Positions 1 through 11,313 are shown, counted from the stretch's first letter. The stretch is 64,000 nucleotides of DNA from Maea johnstoni (GCA_963942565.1 OZ012685.1:21598536-21662535); one strand, 5' to 3'. Notes: generated by a model from the sequence alone, not told the origin. Numbers and translations are program-made.

Positions 1-107
1 GTACTCTCGATGGAGTACCCATGTGCCAGGGTTTCAGTCATTTTTCAGGTTTTTTGCATCATTTTCCTTTACCAAATCAGCCACCAAGTGGGCGGGAAAG
101 GGGTAAA
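1..107 (+). mobile_element. TTAA-1 piggyBac-like MITE, right part only
   Basis: The window opens inside a copy of the TTAA-1 family. The part present matches the right half of the complete copy at 478-682, including the gagtacccatgtgcc word and the gcatcatttt..accaaatcagccaccaa stretch. The end is degraded (aaggggtaa in place of aagggttaa). The left half lies outside the window. Confidence 0.6.
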
Positions 108-477
108 ATAGTGTTTTGGCTCTTGGCTCTGGCAGCCTGAATGGCGTATTATTACAGCTGAGAGGGGTCATCAGAGTACTGAGTGATAGGGTTAACATAT
201 TGCTATGTATCCTTTCACCCTCAACAAAGCATCCTCCGGCTGCAAATAGGGCTTCCCTGAATACCCTCAATGGAGCCCTTACAGGGGCTAATACCTTATG
301 TACCCAGCCCTCACATAAAGTCTTTCCCCATCGCAGGCCGGCATTGTGCTCCAGATGAGATGGCCACATAAATGATCATCCAACACTCTTTAACCTGATT
401 CCCAACACAATAAGGACTGAGGCAGCTCGCACCTGCCCATCTTTATGGTCCTACTAATATTACTACTACTACTTTAA

Positions 478-682
478 CCCTTTCAATGCGGAGGCTACTT
501 TTGTCAAAGCACAAGGATGCAAAGTCTTTTTAAAATCATCTAAACCATCTCCTGTTGGTATTCATTGGAGAGCACTCGCTGAGAACTCTCATATGAGTAC
601 CCATTTGCTAGGGGTTCAGTCATTTTTCAGGTCTTTTTCATTATTTTTGTATTGGCCAAATTAGCCACCAGCAGCATAAGGG
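478..682 (+). mobile_element. TTAA-1 piggyBac-like MITE, complete
   Basis: The element begins CCCTTTCAATGCGGAGG and ends CAGCATAAGGG. Both sides are flanked by TTAA (474-477 and 683-686), the target duplication typical of piggyBac transposons, whose termini usually start with CCC. About 205 bp with no coding capacity. Related copies occur throughout the window in both orientations, which supports the boundaries. The piggyBac link is inferred from ends and target site only. Confidence 0.75.
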
Positions 683-686
683 TTAA

Positions 687-910
687 ACCATTCATGCCTG
701 TAGCAGCCAAATAACGTCTGACCATTTTGGTGAAATCTCTCCAATGAAGGAAGAATTCAAAAAATATTTGATGGAGATTAGTATATTAGAACTATATCTA
801 CAACTCTCCTTCAAATATTTTTTTTAATTTATGCTTCATTCCAAAGTCATTTACTAAAGTACTACAAGTGCAGACGACGATTTTCAGGAAAATATCCATG
901 CACGAATGGG
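687..910 (+). mobile_element. TTAA-2 piggyBac-like MITE
   Basis: Starts ACCATTCATGCCTGTAG and ends GCACGAATGGG, flanked by TTAA at 683-686 and 911-914. Its interior has an inverted pair, aaatatttgatggag and ctccttcaaatatttt, found in all copies of this family. It shares its left TTAA with the right end of the adjacent TTAA-1 copy, so the two elements abut with one target site between them. Confidence 0.7.
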
Positions 911-1029
911 TTAACCCATATAAGCTGGGCAAAAAACAGGTCAACTGGAACCCTGAAAGTAGTGAGTGGAGTAGGTTTACAGGGCAGCAGCACAGCGTCC
1001 AGGTTATGGACACCAGCGAGTCACTTAGC

Positions 1030-1290
1030 CACCTAGTGGTCTAGCAGAGAACAGATCTGTGCTGCGTAGTGAAGCGTCCGCCACCCAACCGCGGTGGAGG
1101 ATGAGACTCTGTAGCTGATGCAGTCGTAAAGCTCTCGCTGATTATTGGCTGGCTCAGTGTGGTGGTGCTGCTGCCCTAGCTGCCCGACTGGCCCCACAGA
1201 GCTGAGTGGGCGCTAGCAGCCAGCCTGAGCAGCCAGACCTCAGCTGGCAGCTCTGCCGACAGAGGGAGAACTACTCCTACTACTAATACT
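1030..1290. other. GC-richer single-copy stretch, no gene recognised
   Basis: Base composition is visibly richer in G+C than the flanks, with CAG/CTG-rich words and several CpG sites (for example ccaaccgcggtgg). No open frame with recognisable protein similarity was seen and it does not match other parts of the window. It could be a regulatory region or a non-coding exon; nothing in the sequence decides this. Confidence 0.3.
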
Positions 1291-1434
1291 GTTCAAGCAT
1301 CTTGTGGTTGGTTGTGGGATCAATGCTTGCTGCCCAGGCAGCAGCAGAAGTAGCATATTACAGAGACTCAGAGCTGAAGCTTGCCCTATTGCCTCGGCTG
1401 AATCTATGCTTCAACATCTGTATCTTTGACTCCT

Positions 1435-1600
1435 AGCAGCAGTAGTAAAGGCAGTAGCAGCAGCAGTAGAAGGAGCAGCATCAGTAGCAGTAGCAAAGTC
1501 AGCAGTATAAGAAGCAGTAGAGGGAGCAGCAACAGCAGCAGTAGTCCTAGAAGCAGTAATAAGTTGCAGCAATGAATACAACAGCATCAGGGCCTGCCCC
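1435..1600. repeat. Imperfect AGC/AGT trinucleotide repeat
   Basis: Interrupted runs of agcagt, agcagc and agtagc. The minus-strand open frame across it is only a low-complexity alanine/threonine stretch and I do not treat it as a gene. Confidence 0.75.
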
Positions 1601-1815
1601 AATGGCCGTGTGGTCTAAGGCGTTGCCACTGACTGCTAGCTGTCTCTTACCACTGTCCGGGTTTGAATCCCACCTGGGGCATGTGAGAAAGTTGCCAGTG
1701 ACTTGGGGTTAAACGGTGGTTTTCGCCAGGTATTTCAGTTTCCTCCACCAGTTACAACTGGTTAGTCACGACTTAGCCAAAATATGGCAGAAAATGTGAC
1801 AAAAAATAATAATCC
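1595..1815 (+). mobile_element. tRNA-derived SINE (Leu/Ser-type head)
   Basis: The first 87 bp resemble a class II tRNA. There is an A-box-like TGGCCGTGTGGTCTAAGG, a B-box-like GGGTTTGAATCCC, and the outer 7 bases TGCCCCA pair perfectly with TGGGGCA at 1675-1681. The T-arm stem is degenerate and no clear anticodon stem forms, so this is not a working tRNA. A body containing the cagtttcctccac word follows and ends in an AT-rich tail (caaaaaataataatcc). This layout is typical of a Pol III-transcribed SINE. The tRNA-Leu resemblance (GGTCTAAGGCG) is by eye. Confidence 0.75.
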
Positions 1816-2239
1816 AAATTCCAAAAACCAGCAGCATCAGAGGCAGTGGAGGTAGTCAGTAGCAGTAGAGAGTGTAAGAGCTGAGAAGTTTGCCCATGGC
1901 AACTGGCCCTGCCTTCAATGTGCTGCCCTTCAACATCTCTCCACAATGAAAAAGTCTGAAAAACCAGCTTGATAGAACGCTTGACCCATTCATCTCTGCA
2001 TGCTCAAAAACCACCCTGACAATTTTTGGTCATACCATTTTGCCTAGAACTTTTTTATATTATTTTTTTTTATAAAGAGTTCGCCATCCTTTTATTTAAG
2101 AGTGCCTCAGACATGTAAGAAAGAGAGCTTTTTGTATATGCAGACGACAAAGGTAGCATGAACGATGATATGAAATGAATATGATACTCTTCAAAGTAGT
2201 CTCTCCCAATAATTGGGTGACAGACAAAAAAGAGTAAGA

Positions 2240-2360
2240 AATGAAGGTTTTCGGTGGTTGCCCCAGTTCATAGAGGAATCGAACCCCTACTCGCCCCGGC
2301 CTGGGATTGAACTCTGGACCCCATGCCTCCCAGCACTCAACCCTGGACTGAACTTAATTG
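2240..2360 (-). mobile_element. Probable tRNA-derived SINE fragment
   Basis: Read on the minus strand it contains ggtccagagttcaatcccagg, which looks like a tRNA T-arm with a B-box, followed by ccggggcgag and a second B-box-like ggggttcgattcct. No A-box or clean tail was found. The overlapping plus-strand open frame is most likely a shadow of this element. Confidence 0.4.
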
Positions 2361-2399
2361 GAAATATATCTATTGAGAATGTTAAAGCCCTGAGTTGAT

Positions 2400-3990
2400 G
2401 ATTTGTTACTGACATGTCACAGCATAATAAGTCCAAATTATACTTGCTAAGAGAAACATTGTAAGCATGTTAACATGTAGCATGACAAAATCCTAGGATT
2501 TGGTAAATAAAGATGTTTTCTGAAATATATCACATTCAACTTGCTCTTTATTCTTTATCTAGCAATGAACTGTTTCTTCAAGGGTTTCTCCAAATTTCTC
2601 TCACATGATAACTGTCTGGCCATGTGGCATCAAGAGATTTATCTAAAAGTGCCTATAAAGTACAGGTTTAATTCTTAAATACATTCTCATATTCATATTT
2701 AAGCCTTTTGATTAAATGGTTGATGCAGGCATCAATGTGTTAACCCACTTGAACAGTGCTGGTCTCAACTTCTCCATTTGATTCCACATGATTCCATCAT
2801 AATAATAATTTCTGTGCATGCGTAAATTAGTTTGACAAAATCTTGAATATTGTAAGCATGTATTTTTGTTTAGTACATAAGAAGGTAACTAGAGGTATTT
2901 CTCTATTTAAACTTCCAAGCATGATTATCATATTGTGAAGACTTGTGGAGACCGCAATTTCCAAAACTTGCAGTAGTTTAGAATATGTCAGCTAGGTGGC
3001 GCTAGTGTTTATTGATACTAGCCCTCTTTCAACATAATAATCACATCAAACAGAATGAGAACAATCAGTCTCGCAGATAATGTTGGTAACCCAAAATATA
3101 TAGTATTTGCAGTGAAAACATCTAAGACAACATGTGAAATCTTGATGGCTGTATTGGATATTTCATGTGCAGAGTCTTAGTGACAGGAAACAATCAATGT
3201 AATCCTAACCTAATTTTGTAACCCAATCCATGTTTATTAAGAAATAAGAGATGCAGGGAACTGATTCTACTCCCATCTTTTATAATAGTCCTAGTAACAT
3301 AAGGATCAGAATTGTAGGGCCTGTTTTGCATATGTGCTTTCCCCCCAATTTGCTGCCAAACAGCTTTCAGACCTAAGAGTTGGTGTGTTGTTGTTTTTGT
3401 TATTGTAGTGTAATTGTTTCTCCAAGATTGTTGCTCTTGTTATTTGTTATTGAACAATGTTATGGTAATAGACGGTAGCTAGCCGGGCTCCTCAGACGTC
3501 AACTCACCAGTTCTCAGGTCCATACTACTTAAGTGATCCTGCTACTCAGTTTCTGGATGTTAAGAGGTAGGGCATGCCTCACTGGGTACAATTTTGAAGG
3601 CCTAGTCAAACGCAGATGGGAAAGAGTAAGTTACAACTGAAGTACTGTGTCCAAAAATATCCTTTCAATCAGTGACTTCTATCTGAAATAGATTCTCCCT
3701 ATTACAATGAACTGCATGCTGTGACACTGGTGCTGCCATCTGGTGGTCAGTCAACCAGACATGCTGGCTGTGTGAGGCTGCAGTGGAGGAGAGCTCAGAG
3801 CTAAGAGAGCCAGAGAGGGACTCAGTGAGCAGCCCTACATGTACATGCTGACATAGCCAACCTGCAGGTCGCTGATCCACATTAGGGCATTCCCTCTCTA
3901 GGCCTTGCATATCTGACTAGGATTTCCCCATTCAATTTCAGCTAACACTCCATTCAGGGTCTAAGCCAGTACTCTGTATATGGTTGTCCA
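2400..3990. other. No gene seen; AT-rich intergenic or intronic DNA
   Basis: No supportable coding frame. An isolated AGGTGGCGCTAG word lies at 2994-3005, matching the core found in the tandem arrays further right. The open frame on the minus strand at 3665-3910 shows no recognisable similarity. Confidence 0.4.
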
Positions 3991-4006
3991 TGATGGGCAA
4001 TCTTAA

Positions 4007-4140
4007 CCCTTATGCTGATGGTGGCTAATTTAGTCAATACAAAAGGATGCAATAAACCTGAAAATGAATGAAACCCAGGCAAAAGGGTACTCATCTGAGA
4101 ATAGTGAGGGTAGAGAGTGTAATTCAATTTTTTTTACATC
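4007..4140 (-). mobile_element. TTAA-1 MITE, truncated, reversed
   Basis: Begins CCCTTATGCTGATGGTGGC after TTAA (4003-4006), which is the reversed right end of TTAA-1. It continues through gggtactcatctgagaa and then loses similarity, so the other end is missing. Confidence 0.65.
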
Positions 4141-5003
4141 CTTATATATTTTGAATGTTTTATTTCTCAAGGAAGACCACATTGAATTCAGATGACAACC
4201 AACAATATTTATATCTACATAAAGGAAATGCATATTAGCTTTAGATACTGTTCAAGCAAATAGATGGAAATGAAACTTCTGAATTAATTCCTTGTACTTA
4301 CATTTTGAAAAACATTTTAAAGAAATTTATAAACAAAATATTTGGATCGTCCTGATGGGTGATTTTCAATGGTTGAGTGTTGGATTAGTGCCAAAACAAT
4401 GTGTACTGCTATCTTCCATTATCCCATTCAAATGTGATGACTAAAAGCAGCAGCTACTAGGGGGGGGGGGGACCATTTGCTGTAGAATGTAGAGCTTGGA
4501 GGTTAACCATCTATGCAAATCATGTACAAAGCAGTAAAAATGGAAAAGTAGTAAAATAGCTAATTTTCTGTGGTAAAATGAACAATGCTATGATGATCAT
4601 TGTAACATCAAATAATACCATACCTGCCGTGGCTAAAAGAGGTCCTAACTAATATGATGATTTTTCGAGGAAAAGTAGTTATTTAAGAATATTTTTAGAG
4701 GAGAAATGCTGATCATTAATGATTTATACCAATGAGTAACTCTGAATCAAATACTAGTATATTGCCCAGGTTCTTTTCAAAAATATAAAGGGCCTCCTCT
4801 TTTCAAGGGGAACCCTAGGCATGGGCTAGAACCGTAGAAAGGGTTAGGGTGTTTGTTTAATGAGGTATGTGATGTGCGCCCCACACCCTCTAAGCTATCT
4901 CCTGAGCGCTGTGTGTAGGTGAGGGTACAATAGAGTGACAGCCCTCACAATGGGATGCTTTTATTCAATAGAGATAGAAGTTGGTGACGAGCCAAATTCT
5001 TAA

Positions 5004-5165
5004 CCCACTCATGCCTGAAACAGCCCACAATGGCCAGACCATTTTAAAGCAAATATCCCTTTCCCAATATCATCTATTTGGAAAATATTTGAAGGAGAAA
5101 TGTACACAAGTACTGTACTATATGACTACATGTACTAATATCTTTTTCAAATATTCTGTCGAGCC
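5004..5165 (+). mobile_element. TTAA-2 MITE, right end lost
   Basis: TTAA (5000-5003) then CCCACTCATGCCTGAAACAG and the family word aaaatatttgaaggagaaa. The right terminal repeat is not found. A short open frame starting upstream is not a gene. Confidence 0.6.
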
Positions 5166-5347
5166 ATGCTTAATACTGAAGTTCTATTCATAAGTAGTTT
5201 AGATCTTGAAGTGATTCTTATGGATGAACTCTTAAACATGATTAAGGGTAAGCTGAAAGCCTCTTATTTAATTCTCTACATAACTTTAGATGCATTCATA
5301 GTAGCTAGAGACGATCAGGCTTGGCTCTGGGTGGTAGATGCAATAGT

Positions 5348-5750
5348 TTAGCTACTGACCACCAGGGGATCTGCATGTCATAGGCCAGTAGAGGTATGAG
5401 GTTAAGCTACAGACCACCAAGGGGCTCTGGGTGTAACTTGGGAGCAGGGTTCGACTTTCCCAGGGGCCCAGAGACATATGCCCCAAGATTTTCCTGTGGG
5501 CCCCTAGATTTTTCAGACTAGGGGCCTGAAATAGTATATATATTATCCAGAAATCCTGTTTTTGACCACTATTTTTTATCAAATGACCTTTTCGGGCCCC
5601 TAAAAGCCTAAAAACTAAGTGTCAGACACTGGGGAGTAGAGATATATGTTTTAACTAGAGACCACCATGGAATCTAGGTGTAATAGTGGAGATATAAGTT
5701 TTCATTACAAACCACCAGTGCCCTGGGTAAAACTGGTAGAGATAAAGAGA
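5348..5750 (+). repeat. Short degenerate tandem array with gaccacca word
   Basis: Four or five units of roughly 60 bp, each containing (g)accacca followed by a G-rich word and tctgggtgtaa (5355, 5411, 5663, 5709). One unit reads CCACCAGGGGATCTG, which resembles a vertebrate-style CTCF half motif. The array is split by the MITE at 5445-5631. Confidence 0.55.
5445..5631 (+). mobile_element. CAGGG-5 MITE with GGGGCC words
   Basis: Begins CAGGGTTCGACTTTC and ends AAGTGTCAGACACTG, flanked by a 5-bp duplication GGGAG (5440-5444 and 5632-5636). The interior repeats cagggg/gggccc words near both ends. A near-identical copy at 50284-50467 also has a clean 5-bp duplication. The 5-bp size suggests a hAT5-like source; this is inferred from the target site. 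Confidence 0.75.
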
Positions 5751-5757
5751 TAAAACG

Positions 5758-5890
5758 ATGCAAGATATTCTAGATTCGTTTGAAAAAACAAGACAATCAA
5801 GAATATCTGATTCTTTCAAAGAAGAAAGCGAGAAAAACGAGATGGCGAGGATCATTCTGGAGGATGCATCTCCTACTCAGGTACCATCCT
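5758..5890 (+). other. Possible small coding exon, unrecognised
   Basis: An open frame from the ATG at 5758 encodes a short charged peptide (IleLeuAspSerPheGluLysThrArg.. LysGluGluSerGluLysAsn). Two ctactcag|gtacca words at 5873-5898 look like splice donors. There is no recognised homology, the upstream acceptor is weak, and a second open frame overlaps it. It could equally be chance. Confidence 0.15.
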
Positions 5891-6313
5891 ACTCAGGTAC
5901 CAAACATGAGTTCAAGCTGCAGACCAACAGTAGACATCAAACAGAAGGAGCTAAGTACTACTCACCGGTTCACTGCTAGATTTGCCCATGCTCCATGGCC
6001 GAGGATTATACACTGCTTTACTTGGTGACTGAAAAGTACAATACAAAATATTACCCACAAGATATAAATCAATAAGGAGAAATAAAATAGTGATCAAAGT
6101 GTACTGTAGAGTAATTCACAAATTCACGGCCTTAAGTTCCCATAGGAGAATTTTGTCAGGATATCCAGAAGATCATGAAATAACTTGGCATATTCAAATC
6201 AGAGTATGAATGAGTTACATTGACGTTTCTGATCTGTTGGAAAGATATCACCATGAATAGGCTGAATAAATTTGTGGTACCTAGCCTTTGCAGGCAGGCT
6301 TTTTACAACAGTA

Positions 6314-6460
6314 TACAAATATGCCATGCCAGTGTGGGTAACATGACGGAATGTTTCCCCGAGGGAGGATGGTTTTACCGAGGGCGGAGCCCGAGGGAAA
6401 ACCATCCTCCCGAGGGGAGACATTCCATCATGTTACCCACACTGGCATGGCATATTTGTT
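6314..6460. mobile_element. Foldback MITE, 65-bp inverted arms (copy 1)
   Basis: Arms starting ACAAATATGCCATGCCAGTG pair along about 65 bases with roughly five mismatches. They surround a short loop that itself contains GGGC-GGA-GCCC. No coding capacity. If transcribed, the product would form a long hairpin RNA. Confidence 0.8.
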
Positions 6461-6662
6461 TTATTATACCGAACAAACCCCGTTTGTAATTGTAAACAAA
6501 GCAAGGTCACAGATGACTGGTGATTCACACATTCCCCGCTAGGTGTCGCTAGTGGCAACGGGCAACATGAAGCCCTCACTGATGGCATCAGGCAACATGA
6601 TGATTGTTCACTGCTAAGTCAGCCAATCACGGCTTACGATCTTAAAGTGAGGTATAATATTA

Positions 6663-6809
6663 TACAAATATGCCATGCCAGTGGGGGCAACATGATGGAA
6701 TGTTTCCCCGAGGGAGGATGGTTTTCCCGAGGGCGGAGCCCGAGGGAAAACCATCCTCCCGAGGGGAGACATTCCATCATGTTACCCCCACTGGCATGGC
6801 ATATTTGTT
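6663..6809. mobile_element. Foldback MITE, 65-bp inverted arms (copy 2)
   Basis: Second copy of the hairpin. Compared with copy 1, a T:A pair in the outer stem is G:C here: agtGggg on the left arm and cccCact on the right, against agtGtgg and ccacact. Both sides of the pair have changed together. Confidence 0.8.
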
Positions 6810-7238
6810 TTATCATACTGAACAAACCCCATTTGTAATTTAAACAAAGCAAGGTCACATATGACTGGTGATTCACACATTCCCCGCTAGGTGTCGCTAG
6901 TGGCAACGGGCAACATGAAGCCCTCACTGATGGCATCAGGCAACATGATGATTGTTCACTGTTAAGTCAGCCAATCACGGCTTACGATCTTCAAGTGAGG
7001 TATGATAATACTTATTATTGCACAGGACCTCTCTATTCTGGATGCAAAGTTACAGGCCAAGAAAGAAACTACTACACCACAATATCTCTGCCACAGGGTA
7101 CTTTATTTAAGCTCTTATCATTCTAAATGTGAAACAATAGACCAAAGAACAAAACCACTAGACCAATGTATCCCTGCAAAATGGTATAATATTTTACAAT
7201 TGCATAAGGGCACACTTTATTTTGCATGTGACATATAT

Positions 7239-7636
7239 CAGGGACCGACGTTAACTTTTGAAGGCACTTGCCCATTCGGGCAGAGCGACCCCAAGATTTA
7301 CTTGCCCGAAAAAAAATTCAACTTGCCCCCCAAAATGTTATTTTGCACTTTGTTCATTATTAACACAGTGACATCCTATTTTGTATGACTTTTTAGCATT
7401 TTTATGAGAATAAACTATAGAGGCATACAATTTAGAATGACAATCTCACTGTAAAGGGCAGTGTTTTGCAGAAATAACAACGATAATCTCGGTCTAACTT
7501 TTGTATGGGGTATTAAAGTGGGAATATTGACTTGCCTGTTCGGGCTTTTAGATTAGGCCATGAACTTGCCCGAAACTCTGTTTTTCACTGTTGAACTTGC
7601 CCCGGGCAATAGGGCAAGCCTTAGCGTCGTACCCTG
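7239..7636 (+). mobile_element. CAGGG-5-like MITE with CTTGCCCG words
   Basis: Begins CAGGGACCGACGTTAAC and ends CCTTAGCGTCGTACCCTG, so the ends are imperfect inverted repeats. CATATAT lies directly on both sides (7232-7238 and 7637-7643). Inside, cttgcccg and its variants recur near both ends. The open frame crossing it is non-coding. Confidence 0.65.
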
Positions 7637-7689
7637 CATATATAGTCTATTGGACCAAGGACAATATTGACACTATTCCTGCGAGTTTT

Positions 7690-8880
7690 TTTTTCTAAAT
7701 TTCATACTGTATCCATGGCTCATTTCAACCTGGTGTGAATCAATATACCACTATTCCTGTCAGATAACTTAATTCAATTTAAGGTACACTCATTCTTATT
7801 CTGCAAGTGAAATAATAGACCAAAGAATATAATATCATCCCTGTCAGAGGGTACCTTATTTCTCACCATCCCCACGGCTCCACACATGCTCTCTCTTCAG
7901 GAATCAATATCATACTATCCCTGTCAGAGGGTACCTTATTTCTCACTATTCATGACTATACCCCATGGCTCATCACCTGCACTCTGCCTGGGAATCAATA
8001 GCCTTAACAAGAGAAGCAATCAATGCAGTGATAGCAATACTCCTCCCCAGCACATAATCTATACCAGCATCCCTGACAGAGGGTACCTTATTTGTCACTA
8101 TCCCCATGGCCCAACACATGCTCTCTTCAGGAATCAATAGCCTTAACCAGAGAAGCAATTAGTTGTGATAGCAATACTTCTGCCCAGCATCCCTGCCAGA
8201 GGGTACCTCATTTCTCACCATCCCCACGGCTCATTACATGCCCTCTCCTCAGGAATCAATATCATACTATCCCTGTCAGAGGGTACCATATTTCTCACTA
8301 TCTCCATGGCTCATTACATGCTCTCTCCACAGGAATCAATATACCATCATCCCTGTTAGAGGGTACTTAACTTCTTAATATCCCCATGGTTCATCACCTG
8401 CATTGGGCCAGAATCAATAACCATAACCAGAGAAGCAATCAATAGCGATAGCAATACTTATCCCCAGCAGCACAGTTTATACCATCATCATTAATAGTGA
8501 TAACAATACTCCTCCCTAGCACATACTCTATACCAGCACCTCTGTCAGAGGGTACCTTTATTTCTGACTATTTCCATAACTCACCACATGCTCTTTCTTC
8601 AAGAATCAATATTCTACCATCCCTGTCAAAGAGTTCCTTATTCCTCACTAACAGTATCCCCATGGCTCAACACATGCTCTTTCTGAGGAATCAATAACCT
8701 GAACCAGAGAAGCAATTACTAGTGATAAGCACACTCCTTCATCGCCCCAGCACATAGTCTATACCAGCATCCCTGTCAGAGGGTACCTTATTTCTCACCA
8801 CATGCTCTCTCTTGAGGAATCGATAGCCGAGAAACAATTAATAGTGATAACCACACTCTTTCATCTCCCCAGCACATTGT
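7690..8880 (+). repeat. Minisatellite, ccctgtcagagggtacc units
   Basis: Degenerate tandem repeat of two unit lengths. A short unit contains ccctgtcagagggtacctta, ccccatggctca, catgctctct and aggaatcaata. A long unit adds a segment with accagagaagcaat and ctccccagcacat. Short plus-strand open frames here are products of the repeat. Confidence 0.8.
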
Positions 8881-8889
8881 CTTACCAGT

Positions 8890-9485
8890 GGGGAGAAAAC
8901 AGCTGGCTACTTCCTACAGCAAGGAACTTCTTGCTAATGAAGGGAAAACAAACTGTAGACGTGAGCGCTGAAGCAGATTTTGTAATGAATAATGTGATGA
9001 AAATTACCTTATACTTTATACTGCTTTAATTTTTTGGAGTGCTAAAGATTTCGCTTTACAGCCCTGCTGGAGGGTATTTGTGCTACTCTCGAATTTAGAT
9101 TCGCGCATTCAAGCACTCAAACTAAACCGTATAGTAGCAGGATATTCATTTGAGGGATGTTATTTTGGCGCTATTATGGGTAGCGCAAAAGTAGCGAAAA
9201 TAAAATGCCTGTAAAAAATATGTTACACAGTAATCTGAAACAGCATGTTACTTTATACATTGAAGATTTACTCAGTATTGCAAGTTTCATGAATAAGACA
9301 CTTGCTATGTTAAATACTTTATGGAACGAATATGAGATACACAATATTTACTGCATACACGATAGATACATGTATATAACATCATAAAATTATAAGTTTG
9401 GGAGGTAATGAATTCTGTCTCAAACTGGTGAGGCACAAAGAGAAGTCAGTGTACTGGACCATTTAGCAAAGGAGTCAGTACCTCC
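8890..9485. other. No gene seen
   Basis: AT-rich DNA with no supportable coding frame. A stretch around 9050-9210 has several cgc/gcg words (ttcgcgcattc, tggcgctatt) that may be the remains of an old TIR element, but I cannot define ends. Confidence 0.3.
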
Positions 9486-9492
9486 TTATCCC

Positions 9493-9710
9493 ACTAATGC
9501 TCAAAGCCGCCAAAAGAAGCCTGATGAGATTTTAATGAAATCTTGTACGTGGAAGGATTTATGGGAAAATATTTGAAGGAGAAATACTCATCAGAAGTCT
9601 ACCAACAACTTTCGTTCAAATATTTTCCAAAATCATTGTTAAATCCAAAGTTATTATCAAAAATATCATTGATCCAGACGACAACTTCTGGAGGGACTGG
9701 TTAAGCATGC
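9493..9710 (+). mobile_element. TTAA-2 MITE, degraded ends
   Basis: Starts cccactaatgctcaaagccgcc and carries the paired family words aaaatatttgaaggagaaa and cgttcaaatattttcc. It then has the conserved tcattgatccagacgacaa near the right end. Terminal TTAA sites are mutated. Confidence 0.5.
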
Positions 9711-9719
9711 ACAGGTTAA

Positions 9720-10310
9720 GCAAGAATGGGATGAGACAGCATCAACAGCAGCAGCTGTGAAGACTATCAGTGCTAAGTGGTCTGGGACCTGCTTAATGGC
9801 TATTCAGCCTACTTTACATCATTCAATAACGGTTAGCATCATTACCCATATCCTCTTGCTGAGTGTGATAAGAACCTACAAGGCCTTTAGCAGAAATAAA
9901 TCCCTGATCCCTTTTACCGCCTAATGATATTGGTTGGCAAGGGAGGGCCTTTTTCAAACAGTATTTACAACCTAACCTGCTCTTTAAACCACCTTTTAAG
10001 TGAGATCACCTGCTGTAAGAACAGTCACAAACATGTCCACGCAAAAAAAATACATTTTATTCCCTTCATCTAGCCTAGCCCTTAAGGCCAAGCACTTTCC
10101 CACTAACATGAAAGGTATACCAACTCAAAAATGAGGTTACCATAGTTTAGTTCTACATTTGCTCACCAGGTGGCCACAGAGATCTTCCTGATTCCTGCTA
10201 TCCTACAAATGTGCGTGACTATTATTGGCTTGGGTTGTAAATCAATATTTCTACTTTTTAATGTTTTAATGATCTGGATGATCACCAAAATACCCTCACC
10301 GTGTTTTTGG
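9720..10310. other. No gene seen
   Basis: Unremarkable AT-rich sequence. No repeat of the named families and no convincing coding frame. Confidence 0.3.
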
Positions 10311-10479
10311 CATTACAAGCAATTCTTTCATGCCTTAAGATGCGAATAAAGGCATGACTATTTAGGCAATCTCTCTGTAGCATCTTATTTGTGTAATATT
10401 TGACCGAGAAGAGTCAAAAAGATTTATCTAATAACCTTTTCAAATATTCGTGTTATTTTCCAAATAGCATGAATTCAGA

Positions 10480-10720
10480 CAGGAATTTTCAAGGGAAACT
10501 CTTAACACTTATAAGTGGATTGACCTATGAAAATTGCCATCTTATTCTATGCTACCTATGAGAATAACTTTGGAATAATGCATGCCTTTGGCCATTTGCA
10601 AAATAAAGTTGTAACTTAAATATAGATAAACATTTCTCATTTAAATATTTCATAAACACTGCTTCGGTGAGAAAGATATTAATACCTAAATAGTCAGGAC
10701 TTGCTGCAGACATGAATGGG
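10480..10720 (+). mobile_element. TTAA-2 MITE, right part
   Basis: Right end gacATGAATGGG followed by TTAA (10721-10724). The left end is unclear. It directly abuts the next TTAA-2 element, sharing that TTAA. Confidence 0.45.
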
Positions 10721-10724
10721 TTAA

Positions 10725-11313
10725 ACCCTTTCATGCGAGGAGATATTTGTACCAGTGTTGTCTAGACCAATGGTACTTAATATGAAAATTACTTGGAAAT
10801 TCAGCATATATTCACAAAATATTTGAAGGAGGGTTGTTGGTTAAACTAGTTCTGAACACATTTTATTCTTCCCATTTTTTTGATACTACCAAAATAGTCA
10901 GGGTGTCAGGGTATTAGCCCGCAGGACGCCTGGGCCTCATTTGGACACCCAACAGGCCTCAACGCTAACTCAAAATGAAAACTTAGCATCGAGCCCTGCC
11001 CAAAACCTCGAAACTCACATATCAGGACAAGCAAAATAATCTTGCAAGGAATTTCTAAAATGTCATTTTTCAAGCAAATAATTTGAAATTTTCCCCATAA
11101 ATAAAATTCCTATGGCAAAACATAAGGGGTATTATACCTTTATTGAGTAAGTAAAACATTTTTACAATTACAATACTTTTCTGAATATATTGAGGTTTCC
11201 CCTGAAAAAATATACGCCCCAAAATTTTACAATTGCCAATTTAGGGCACCCAGTTTCTAAATCCTGGCAAAGTCCCTGCAGGGTATTTTTTGGCCACTGC
11301 AGGCATGAATGGG
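10725..11313 (+). mobile_element. TTAA-2 MITE split by a nested MITE
   Basis: Begins ACCCTTTCATGCGAGG after TTAA (10721-10724) and ends GGCATGAATGGG before TTAA (11314-11317). The interior has aaaatatttgaaggaggg. It is interrupted at 10917-11278 by a CTTAGCCAG type A element. Confidence 0.65.
10917..11278 (-). mobile_element. CTTAGCCAG family type A, inside TTAA-2
   Basis: Begins CAGGGTATTAGCCCGCAGG and ends ATCCTGGCAAAGTCCCTG. The flanks CAGGGTGT and CAGGGTAT agree at seven of eight positions, consistent with an 8-bp hAT-type duplication. It holds gggcacccag and ggacacccaa words in the reversed order of type A. Confidence 0.7.

Larger units (their letters stand above)
6313..7010 (+). repeat. 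Tandem duplication, period 349 bp
   Basis: Two near-identical units starting atacaaatatgccatgcc at 6313 and at 6662. Each has a foldback hairpin followed by the same roughly 200-bp spacer (aacaaagcaaggtcac .. ggcttacgatctt), including a gctaggtgtcgctagtgg word. The duplication therefore includes both the foldback element and its flank. Confidence 0.85.

Noticed and set aside
1595-1681. Functional tRNA gene
   Set aside because: The acceptor stem pairs, but the T stem and anticodon stem are degenerate and a SINE body follows directly.
7002-7388. 128-codon plus-strand open frame
   Set aside because: It crosses the left end of a CAGGG-5-like MITE and has no recognisable domain.
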